DNA from: an uncultured Flavobacteriaceae bacterium
GTDB taxonomy: Bacteria > Bacteroidota > Bacteroidia > Flavobacteriales > Flavobacteriaceae
Direction: 5' to 3'
NCBI GenBank assembly: GCA_947497245.1
Contig: CANMFO010000006.1
Coordinates: forward strand, 124,001-188,000
DNA: 64,000 nucleotides
Of the stretch, positions 19,820-27,111 are shown in pieces (positions within the stretch are counted from its first letter, which is position 1; the number at the start of each line of letters is the position of its first letter). The translations under genes were made by a program, and so were the position numbers. The notes below the pieces were generated by a model. The model had not been told where the DNA came from. It saw nothing but the letters and a program-made list of their open reading frames with translations, and did not search any database.

Positions 19820-20722
19820 CTAGAAATACCCTTGTTGTTTTCTTTTCTCCATGGCCGCTTCGGACCGTTTGTCATCGATACGGGCGCCGCGTTCCGAAAT
19901 GGTGGAATCCCTGATTTCCTGGACCACCGATGCAATATCGGTCGCTTCGGAAAATACGGCAGCGGTACAGCTCATGTCCCCTACCGTCCGGAAGCGTACC
20001 ATTCGTTCCAGTACCTCCTCGTCCTCTTCTTGGTAGACATAGTCGGAATGCGACCAAATCAGGCCATCCCTCAAAAATATTTTTCGCATATGTGCGAAAT
20101 AGATCGAAGGAATTTCAATTTCTTCCGCAGCTATGTACGACCATACATCGAGTTCGGTCCAATTGGAAATAGGGAATACCCTTACGTTCTGGCCAAGTTC
20201 GATCTGGCCATTGAGCATATCGAACAGTTCGGGGCGTTGATTCTTTTCGTCCCATTGTCCAAAATCGTCCCGTACAGAAAAAATGCGTTCCTTGGCCCTG
20301 GCTTTTTCTTCATCCCTTCGGGCCCCTCCGATACACGCATCGAACTTAAATTCCTCGATGGCATCCAGTAGCGTTGTAGTCTGCAGCGCATTTCTACTGG
20401 AATACCTGCCCGATTCTTCTTTTACCTTTCCCTCATCAATGGAATCCTGTACCTTTCTCACAATAAGTTCCAATCCCAGTTCCTCGACCAGGCGATCTCG
20501 AAACTCAATGGTCTCGGGAAAGTTGTGCCCCGTATCGATATGCATTAAAGGAAAGGGAATCTTTGCAGGCCAAAAAGCCTTTTGGGCCAAACGTACCAGG
20601 GTTATGGAATCCTTTCCCCCTGAAAACAGCAAGACCGGTTTTTCAAACTGGGCGGCCACTTCCCTAAAAATATAAATGGCCTCGTTTTCCAGTGCGTTTA
20701 TATGTGATGTATCGTTCTTCAT
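19820..20722 (-). CDS. cysD: Sulfate adenylyltransferase catalytic subunit CysD
   Basis: A 300-residue ATP-sulfurylase small subunit of the PP-loop family. The PP-loop appears as LLFSGGKDSITLVRLA (about residues 31-46), with downstream LMHIDTGHNFPETIEFRD and FDACIGGARRDEEKARAKER. It adenylates sulfate to APS with CysN. The C-terminus EKRKQQGYF is the typical CysD ending. It lies 49 bp after cysH and 80 bp before cysN, all in one direction. Confidence 0.96.
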   Translation of the reverse strand: MKNDTSHINALENEAIYIFREVAAQFEKPVLLFSGGKDSITLVRLAQKAFWPAKIPFPLMHIDTGHNFPETIEFRDRLVEELGLELIVRKVQDSIDEGKVKEESGRYSSRNALQTTTLLDAIEEFKFDACIGGARRDEEKARAKERIFSVRDDFGQWDEKNQRPELFDMLNGQIELGQNVRVFPISNWTELDVWSYIAAEEIEIPSIYFAHMRKIFLRDGLIWSHSDYVYQEEDEEVLERMVRFRTVGDMSCTAAVFSEATDIASVVQEIRDSTISERGARIDDKRSEAAMEKRKQQGYF

Positions 20723-20771
20723 AAAAATCGAGTTCTACAATTAAACCCGCCTTTCGGCAGGTTGGTTCAAA

Positions 20772-21395
20772 TTAGGTGTGCAGCCCACATTCCCTATTAT
20801 CCAATACCTTTGTGGGATCAAAATACTTGTGCTCATTGGGAAGGTTCCTGTCCGTGAGATAGGTATCCAACTGTGTGTCGCTCCAATGATAAAATGGACT
20901 TACCTTCAACACCCCATCCCTACCCAGGCTCAGGATGTCCAAAGAATCGCGAAGAGCGGTCTGTCCCTTCCTCAGATTGGTAAACCAGACATCCGGTTTA
21001 TGAAATTCCATTGCCCTTCGAAAGGGCTCCAATTTTACCTGCTCGGTAAAGGTGGCGTGACGGGGATCTTCTATACCCGGTATTCCCATGACGGCATCTC
21101 TATGGGAAGAGGTTTGTTTGGGCACATACAGGTCGATGTTAAGGCCCAATCTCGAAATCAGTTCCTCAGCGTGCCTGTAGGTGTTGGGCGTATTGTAGCC
21201 CGTATCGCACCAGATGACCGGGATATCCCCTTGCACATCGGTGACCGCATGCAGAATAGCTACTTCATATGGGCGGAAATTGGTCGTCACCACGGCCTTT
21301 TGCGCATTCTTAATGGCCCAGGAAATAATCTCCCCAGGTGGAATGCCCTTCAACTGTGTATTCAGCTTCTGTACTTGTTCCTGTGTAAAACCCAT
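20772..21395 (-). CDS. cysH: (Phospho)adenylyl-sulfate reductase CysH lacking the 4Fe-4S cysteine pairs
   Basis: The start MGFTQEQVQKLNTQL at 21395 gives 207 residues. The PP-loop-like fold is recognisable from IPVIWCDTGYNTPNTYRHAE and the C-terminal catalytic cysteine motif ECGLH. The CC...CxxC motif that binds the 4Fe-4S cluster in APS reductases is absent, so by the usual rule it would use PAPS. No APS kinase gene is in the window and CysN carries none, so the true substrate is open. It follows the DUF2061 gene (stop 21421) with a 25-bp gap. Confidence 0.9.
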   Translation of the reverse strand: MGFTQEQVQKLNTQLKGIPPGEIISWAIKNAQKAVVTTNFRPYEVAILHAVTDVQGDIPVIWCDTGYNTPNTYRHAEELISRLGLNIDLYVPKQTSSHRDAVMGIPGIEDPRHATFTEQVKLEPFRRAMEFHKPDVWFTNLRKGQTALRDSLDILSLGRDGVLKVSPFYHWSDTQLDTYLTDRNLPNEHKYFDPTKVLDNRECGLHT

Positions 21396-21420
21396 AGTAT
21401 TTTTTATTTGTACTCGAGGC

Positions 21421-21684
21421 TCAACGGCCCCAGCCAATTTTGTTCCAAATGCGCTCGTGGAAGAAATACAAAAACATTTTTGTGATAAAGTCCACCGATG
21501 CAATGGATGCCGCCAAAACCACTTTTCCCGTAAGCAAATAGGAAACCAATAGGGTGTCCAGTGTGCCAATAATCCGCCAGCTGATCGCTTTGGCGATGCT
21601 TCGGATCGGTTTTTCCGATTTAATATCGGCCGTATATTTACTTTTGGCCGTTTTTTTGTCTAGGATGAGTTGATCAGTAATCAT
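21421..21684 (-). CDS. DUF2061 small membrane protein heading the cys operon
   Basis: An 87-residue DUF2061 protein. The core is RSIAKAISWRIIGTLDTLLV followed by a second hydrophobic stretch, two short membrane segments joined by a turn. The family is often found with sulfate-assimilation genes in Bacteroidota, but its function is unknown; a role in sulfate uptake or in anchoring the pathway at the membrane is only a guess. It is the first gene after the promoter/operator region and is followed by cysH. Confidence 0.85.
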   Translation of the reverse strand: MITDQLILDKKTAKSKYTADIKSEKPIRSIAKAISWRIIGTLDTLLVSYLLTGKVVLAASIASVDFITKMFLYFFHERIWNKIGWGR

Positions 21685-21701
21685 ATTTTTATTTAATCTA
21701 A

Positions 21702-21726
21702 TTACTCTATCTGTTTAATAGAGTAA
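21702..21726. promoter_or_regulatory. Candidate sulfur-regulon operator, site 1 (9-bp inverted repeat)
   Basis: TTACTCTAT and ATAGAGTAA form a perfect 9-bp inverted repeat around a 7-bp centre. The inner 15 bp (21707-21721) are CTATCTGTTTAATAG. It lies directly downstream of the -7 box of the cys promoter, over the expected transcription start, a classic repressor position. Confidence 0.65.
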
Positions 21727-21727
21727 A

Positions 21728-21766
21728 CAAAAATATCATTATTTTATTATGTATGACGCAAAAAAA
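21728..21766 (-). promoter_or_regulatory. Promoter of the DUF2061-cysHDN operon
   Basis: On the minus strand the -7 box TATTTTTG (21735-21728) matches TANNTTTG exactly. A T-rich TTTG at 21762-21759 lies 23 bp upstream as a possible -33 element, at the long end of the usual spacing. The start site would fall in operator site 1. Confidence 0.55.
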
Positions 21767-21786
21767 CCAAAGAATTTACTTTTATC

Positions 21787-21801
21787 CTATAGATTTAATA
21801 G
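21787..21801. promoter_or_regulatory. Candidate sulfur-regulon operator, site 2
   Basis: CTATAGATTTAATAG lies exactly 80 bp upstream of the matching position of site 1 and shares all 12 fixed bases. The spacing would allow looping or cooperative binding. It lies upstream of the promoter, between it and the Rrf2 gene. Confidence 0.6.
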
Positions 21802-21873
21802 ATTATTAAGATTTCTGGGCAATCTCTGAGAATAATTCATCGTAATCACAGAGGGGTTGGGAAATTAAAAACG

Positions 21874-22284
21874 TCAGGGGATCAAATCTGCAAGGGTGGT
21901 ATTGCGATACACGTCCAGGGCACTGTCCCTGACCTTTAACATGAGCCTATGTACCGAACAGCCCACTTCATCCGGGCAATCGTCGCACTTCTCATAGAAG
22001 TTGAGGCTAACACAGGGCACCATCGCAATGGGTCCTTCCAGGATCCGCATCACATCGGTCATCAGGACCTCCTCGGGGTCCCTTATGAGGTAATAGCCCC
22101 CTCCTTTGCCCTTTTTGGATCCGAGGACCCCTGTTTTTCTGAGACTTAACAAAATACTTTCCAAAAACTTTTGGGAAATGTTCTCGTGCCGCGCAATTTC
22201 AGATATCTGTACAGGTTTGTTCCCTTTTTGGGCGGCCAAATAGGTCAAGGCCTTTAATCCATATTTCGTTTTTTTGGAGAGCAT
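21874..22284 (-). CDS. Rrf2-family transcriptional regulator with four cysteines
   Basis: A 136-residue Rrf2/IscR/CymR-type protein. The winged helix is at the N-terminus (KYGLKALTYLA; EIARHENISQKFLESILLSL; wing with KKGKGGGYYL). Cysteines at 91, 100, 103 and 109 lie where IscR and NsrR bind a cluster, so it may sense iron-sulfur status or a thiol; CymR, the classical cysteine regulator, lacks such a set. It lies just upstream of the cys operon on the same strand and is the natural candidate to bind the CTAT-N3-TTTAATAG sites. Confidence 0.9.
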   Translation of the reverse strand: MLSKKTKYGLKALTYLAAQKGNKPVQISEIARHENISQKFLESILLSLRKTGVLGSKKGKGGGYYLIRDPEEVLMTDVMRILEGPIAMVPCVSLNFYEKCDDCPDEVGCSVHRLMLKVRDSALDVYRNTTLADLIP

Positions 22285-22347
22285 TTAACGAAGATAGCGA
22301 AAATTAACATTTCCCGCTTCCTGAGTTCCCAGACCCATGGCCCTTTG

Positions 22348-22381
22348 CAAAGCTAGCCCAATGCCTGGACAATATCCGCAA
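22348..22381 (-). promoter_or_regulatory. Possible promoter of the Rrf2 gene
   Basis: On the minus strand TAGCTTTG (22355-22348) matches TANNTTTG exactly and overlaps the metZ stop codon; a TTG at 22381-22379 lies 23 bp upstream. This would allow the regulator to be made apart from the met genes. Confidence 0.35.
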
Positions 22382-23519
22382 TGATATCATCAATATGTTC
22401 CAGGCCCACCGAAACGCGCACCATACCATCGGTTATTCCGGTTTCTGCCCGCTCTTCGGCGGTCAACTTGCTATGCGTGGTGGAGGCGGGATGGGTGACA
22501 ATGCTCCTGGAATCGCCCAGATTGGCCGATAGGGACAGCAACTTGATACCATCAAAGAATTTCTGCCCGCCCGCCAGGCCGCCCTTGACCTCAAAGGCCA
22601 CGACACAACCTCCCGCTTTCATCTGCTTTTTGGCCAGGGAATATTTGGGGTGCGATTTCAGGAAGGGATAGCGCACCCAATTCACGTGTTCATGATCTTC
22701 CAAGAACTCCGCCAACCTCATGGCATTTTCGCAATGTCGGTCGATGCGCACGGCCAAGGTCTCCAGACTCTTGGACAGGATCCACGAGTTGAACGGAGAT
22801 AGGGCAGGGCCCGTAATTCGGGCAAACCGGTATATTTTTTCAACCAGTTCCTTGCTCCCCACCGTGATTCCGGCCAAGACCCTGCCCTGACCGTCCATAA
22901 GCTTTGTGCCGGAATGGATGACCAAATCGGCACCGAAGGCTATGGGCTGTTGCAAATAGGGGGAGGCAAAACAGTTGTCGATCACCAAGATCAAATTATT
23001 CTTTTTGGCTATTTTTCCCAGAGCCTCCAGATCCAGAATATCCACTCCTGGATTGGTAGGCGATTCGGCATAGATCAGCTTTGTTCTCGGCGTGATCATT
23101 TTTTCCACCTCCTCCAACCGGTTGATATTAAAATAGGAGTGGCCAATATTCCATCGCGGAAAGAAATTGGTAAAAAGCGTGTGGGTGGAGCCAAAAATAC
23201 TGCGTGCGGAAAGCACGTGGTCGCCACTGTCCAACAGGGCTGCAAAAGTGGAGAACACAGCGGCCATTCCGGAAGCAAAGGCAAATCCATCCTCAGCTCC
23301 CTCCATTTCGCATACCTTGTCAATGAACTCGGAAGAGTTGGGATTGGAATAGCGCGAATAGATATTCCTGTCCTTTTCCTCCGCAAAAGACGCCCGCATG
23401 TCCTCTGCATCGTCGAACACAAAGCTGGAGGTTAGGTAGATCGGAGCGGAATGCTCTAAAAATTGCGAACGCTCGATCTGTGTTCTAATGGCCGCTGTCT
23501 CGAATTTGTTCTTTCCCAT
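22353..23519 (-). CDS. metZ: O-succinylhomoserine/O-acetylhomoserine sulfhydrylase-like PLP enzyme (MetZ type)
   Basis: A 388-residue Cys/Met-metabolism PLP enzyme. The PLP lysine lies in LVIHSGTKLMDGQGRVLAG and other marks include YSRYSNPNSSEF and SHPASTTHSKL. It is shorter than MetY and closest in pattern to MetZ/cystathionine gamma-synthase, which adds sulfide (or cysteine) to activated homoserine. It follows the MetX-AK-HSD fusion with a 58-bp gap. Having both MetZ-like and MetY-like enzymes in one cluster suggests either redundancy or a cystathionine role for one of them. Confidence 0.85.
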   Translation of the reverse strand: MGKNKFETAAIRTQIERSQFLEHSAPIYLTSSFVFDDAEDMRASFAEEKDRNIYSRYSNPNSSEFIDKVCEMEGAEDGFAFASGMAAVFSTFAALLDSGDHVLSARSIFGSTHTLFTNFFPRWNIGHSYFNINRLEEVEKMITPRTKLIYAESPTNPGVDILDLEALGKIAKKNNLILVIDNCFASPYLQQPIAFGADLVIHSGTKLMDGQGRVLAGITVGSKELVEKIYRFARITGPALSPFNSWILSKSLETLAVRIDRHCENAMRLAEFLEDHEHVNWVRYPFLKSHPKYSLAKKQMKAGGCVVAFEVKGGLAGGQKFFDGIKLLSLSANLGDSRSIVTHPASTTHSKLTAEERAETGITDGMVRVSVGLEHIDDIIADIVQALG

Positions 23520-23577
23520 CTAGTAGGCTTTGTCTTTTTTATAGGTTACCAAGTTGTTTTCCATACCGTTATCTCCG

Positions 23578-26500
23578 TCATCCTTTCTCCGCAATCCTCA
23601 AAATATCCCCGAAGACGCCTCTTGCCGTAACCGCTGCCCCTGCCCCCGCCCCTTGGATGACCAGAGGGTTCGCACCATAGGAATCGGTGTAGATCTCAAT
23701 AATGGAATCGGAGCCCTTTACCTGTCCAAGGGCACTCTCCTTGGGCACGGAAACGAGCTTTACATCCAGAATTCCCTTTTCTTTCTGAAGATCGCCATGT
23801 AGGTCGCCCACATAGCGGAGTACCTGACCCGGTTGTTGGTTCTTCTTGATCTGGTTAAACTTGTCATCGAGCACGTCGAGATTATTGAGAAAGAAATCCA
23901 CATCGCCCTTTTGCAGGGCCTCGGGGATAAGGTTTTGTACATTGATATCGGCAAACTCATTGCGCAGATCGAGCTCCCTGGCCAAGATCAATAATTTTCT
24001 TCCCACATCGTTGCCCGAAAGATCCTCCCTTGGGTCGGGTTCGGTAAACCCTTTTTGCATGGCGTCCTTCAGAATGCTGGAAAAAGGTGCATCGACCTCC
24101 GAAAAGGTATTGAATATGTAGCTCAAAGACCCAGAAAACACCCCTTTGATCCTAGTGATGTTCTCTCCCGACAGGTGCAATAGCTTAATGGTGTCGATCA
24201 ATGGCAGGCCCGCCCCCACATTGGTTTCATAGAGGTATTGTTTTTGATGCCTCAGCAGTTCCTCACGCAACAATTGATAATAATCAAAGCCCAGGGTATT
24301 GGCAATCTTGTTGGAAGAAACCAAATCAAATCCCTTCTCCACAAAGTCAAAATAATGGGCCACAAATTCCTCGCTGGCCGTATTGTCGACCAGGATCAGA
24401 TTTTCAAGGTGGTGCTGCCTGGCATAGTTCGCAACGTCGACGACGGTATAGGGTTGGCCACTGGTATTCATGTTCGCTTGCCACTCCTTCCGTATCCCTT
24501 TCTTGTCCAAAAGGACCTTTTTCGAGTTGGCCACCGCGAAAACGTTCAGGTCAATCCCTTGGCGTTTTTCTATGGTCTCCGCAGATTTTAAAATTTGATC
24601 GATCAAAGTACCTCCTACGTTCCCATGGCCGAACACGGCAAGATTGACTTTTTTGCTGATACCGAAAATTTGTCCGTGCATTACGTTCAGGGCCTTGTGC
24701 AGGTCCAGTTTCCGTACCACCAAGCTAACGTTCTTGCCCGAAATCGTATTGTTGAACAACAAGGGAACAATTTGGTTCTTGATCAGGGCATTGTAGGGTT
24801 TGTGGAAGGTGCTGAGGTCCTGGCCCACGATTGAAATGACCGATACGTCATCGACCAAGGTGATCGTGTTGATGTCCTTTGATTGAAAATCGCTACTGAA
24901 TTCCCGTTCCAAAGCCCGTTTCGCATCCTTGGCCCTGTTTCTTTTGACCACCAGTCCGATACCTCTTTCCGAAGACCCCTGGGAAATAATGCTCACACTG
25001 ATGTTGTGCGATTCCAGGGTTCTGAAAATCCGTGCATCGATACCCACTTTTCCCAGAAGTCCCCTACCTTCCAGGTTCACCAAGGACACATCCTCGATGA
25101 CGGAAAGCGATTTGATTCCTTCCTTGCTCGACTTTGCGCTTATCAATGTGCCCGTATTGTCATCGTTATAGGTATTCAAGATCCGCAATGGAATATTTTT
25201 TTCAATTAGGGGGATTATGGTCTTTGCGTGCAAGATGGTCGCCCCAAAATTGGCTAGTTCGTTCGCTTCCGCATAGGACAGGTTTGAAATGCGCTTCGCC
25301 TCTGCGACAAAATCGGGGTTTGCGGTAAAAATGCCGTCCACATGCGTATAGTTCTGCAATTCCTCCGCATCCAGGAAATTCGCCAATAAAGCGGCAGAAT
25401 AATTGCTGCCATTCCTTCCCAAGGTCGTGGTCTGGCCGTCCAATGTCGAGGCGATAAAACCGGTAACCACGGGAACGCAGTCCGATGCAAGTGTCGAAAA
25501 TCGAAGCAGTACCTTCTCCTTTGACATTTCTTCCAACAGTTTGGCATCTCCAAAAGTGTCATCGGTCTTTATGAATTCCCTGGAGTCCAACAACTGGGCC
25601 TGGATCCCTTGACCGATCAACAATTTCGTGATCAATTTGGCCGAGATCAGTTCACCAAAAGCCAGCACTTCATCTTTGATCTTTTTACTGTAATCCCCCA
25701 ACAGGGAAACGCCTTCGAACAGCTTGGCCAGGCCTTTGAACTCATCGGCAAGGTTCACGTTGGCAAAGGTATGTTGTTGGTAGCGCTCAAACTCCTCAAA
25801 GTCTTGGAAGTAATCCTCTCCCTTGGCAGCTTTTTCCAACATGGTCTCCAATTGGTCCGTCGCCCGCTCCCGGGCCGATAGGACGACAGCGATATTCTCG
25901 CCATCCCTTACCTTGGAAACGACGATGTCCAAGACCCTGCCCAGGCCTTCGCCATTGCTCAACGATTTGCCGCCAAATTTGAGTACCTTGATTTTTTGCG
26001 CCTTGCCATTTTGGTTGAAAATCCCATTGAGCAATTTCTGCATTTGCCCAAATTCGATCAGAAAGGCATCATGGCCATGCAGGGAACGCACTTCCCCGTA
26101 GGTCACATTACTGTTGGCCTGTGCCAATCGCTTAAAGGTGTCCTTGTTTTCCTTGGCCGTAAAAAACAGGTCGGAATCCACCCCTATGATATGGATGTTC
26201 GTATCACTATCCTGCAACTTGACAAAATTTTCATCACCATTTCGGGTAACATCGATGGTCTTTAGCAACTGGTTCATCAGTTTATAGGCGGACAGTTGGA
26301 AACGTTCCTGCAGCTTCTTCCCATGGTGCATCAACCAGCTCTCCACGTTAAAGACCTGAAGTTCTTCATTGGTGCTCCGTTTGAAGCGTTCCTTAAAGGA
26401 TTCGGGTGTCCGGTAGCAAAGCATGGCATGCATCCGGGCATCGTGCACCGGTTGTTTGGAATTGACCAGGAACTGCTCTTGTATCTGACAATTGGCGATG

Positions 26501-26964
26501 AGCCAATCGGTCGATTTCCAATCGGACGCGACCGGAATGAGATGTTCCGTAAGTTTCGGGTCAAGAGCTGCCATTTCCCAGGCAATTCCGCCGCCAAGGG
26601 ATCCCCCGATAATAGCGAACAGTCTTTCGATTTTCAACTCTTTCAGACCCAATAAAAATATACGGGCCACATCGCCCGCTACAAAATCCTTGTAGTTGTC
26701 GATGACAAATTTATCGTATCCGTTGCCTGGTATGTTGAAGGACAGAACGGTATAGGCATTGGTATCTATACATTTTCCTTCGCCAATAAGTGAGGACCAC
26801 CAACCTTCCTGTCCCGTAACGTTTGAATTACCGGTAAGGGCGTGGTTGACCAAAACAATGGGTGCGGAATGAAGCGTCTTCCCAAACAATTGATACGAGA
26901 GTTCAATCTCTTGGGAAACACCGCTCAAGGTGGTGTATTCTTTTAGGTGTAGGTGGTGTAGCAT
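23578..26964 (-). CDS. Three-enzyme fusion: homoserine O-acetyltransferase (MetX) - aspartokinase - homoserine dehydrogenase
   Basis: One 1128-residue reading frame carries three activities. Residues 1-320 are a MetX-like alpha/beta hydrolase with nucleophile S122 in GGSLGGG, acid D265 in GVDSD and H298 in LHGHDAFL. From about 325 comes aspartokinase (VLKFGGKSLSNGEG; note K where ThrA usually has T in KFGGTS), then ACT regulatory domains (about 620-770). From about 785 to the end is homoserine dehydrogenase (NLAVFGHGNVGGTLI, KGVFSGSLSYIFNTF). The last 800 residues equal a normal ThrA. The protein would make homoserine and acylate it, committing it to methionine. It lies between metY and metZ. 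Confidence 0.92.
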   Translation of the reverse strand: MLHHLHLKEYTTLSGVSQEIELSYQLFGKTLHSAPIVLVNHALTGNSNVTGQEGWWSSLIGEGKCIDTNAYTVLSFNIPGNGYDKFVIDNYKDFVAGDVARIFLLGLKELKIERLFAIIGGSLGGGIAWEMAALDPKLTEHLIPVASDWKSTDWLIANCQIQEQFLVNSKQPVHDARMHAMLCYRTPESFKERFKRSTNEELQVFNVESWLMHHGKKLQERFQLSAYKLMNQLLKTIDVTRNGDENFVKLQDSDTNIHIIGVDSDLFFTAKENKDTFKRLAQANSNVTYGEVRSLHGHDAFLIEFGQMQKLLNGIFNQNGKAQKIKVLKFGGKSLSNGEGLGRVLDIVVSKVRDGENIAVVLSARERATDQLETMLEKAAKGEDYFQDFEEFERYQQHTFANVNLADEFKGLAKLFEGVSLLGDYSKKIKDEVLAFGELISAKLITKLLIGQGIQAQLLDSREFIKTDDTFGDAKLLEEMSKEKVLLRFSTLASDCVPVVTGFIASTLDGQTTTLGRNGSNYSAALLANFLDAEELQNYTHVDGIFTANPDFVAEAKRISNLSYAEANELANFGATILHAKTIIPLIEKNIPLRILNTYNDDNTGTLISAKSSKEGIKSLSVIEDVSLVNLEGRGLLGKVGIDARIFRTLESHNISVSIISQGSSERGIGLVVKRNRAKDAKRALEREFSSDFQSKDINTITLVDDVSVISIVGQDLSTFHKPYNALIKNQIVPLLFNNTISGKNVSLVVRKLDLHKALNVMHGQIFGISKKVNLAVFGHGNVGGTLIDQILKSAETIEKRQGIDLNVFAVANSKKVLLDKKGIRKEWQANMNTSGQPYTVVDVANYARQHHLENLILVDNTASEEFVAHYFDFVEKGFDLVSSNKIANTLGFDYYQLLREELLRHQKQYLYETNVGAGLPLIDTIKLLHLSGENITRIKGVFSGSLSYIFNTFSEVDAPFSSILKDAMQKGFTEPDPREDLSGNDVGRKLLILARELDLRNEFADINVQNLIPEALQKGDVDFFLNNLDVLDDKFNQIKKNQQPGQVLRYVGDLHGDLQKEKGILDVKLVSVPKESALGQVKGSDSIIEIYTDSYGANPLVIQGAGAGAAVTARGVFGDILRIAEKG

Positions 26965-27064
26965 TTTATAAAATTGCTTTCGAGAATCTAACGGGTTTCG
27001 GTACTTTTCGCATCACATACGTCTTGAACTTCCCAAATCTTGGTCCGCAACGCAATGAACTAAA

Positions 27065-27092
27065 CCACCTCCCGCCCAAGAAGGGGAGGTGG
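27065..27092 (-). promoter_or_regulatory. Strong hairpin between metY and the MetX-ThrA fusion gene
   Basis: CCACCTCCC and GGGAGGTGG form a perfect 9-bp stem with a 10-nt loop, 20 bp after the metY stop. On the minus strand only TTTAG follows, so it is at best a leaky terminator; it may set the ratio of MetY to the downstream fusion protein. Confidence 0.5.
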
Positions 27093-27111
27093 CGTTCCAT
27101 TCGTTTTTCCC

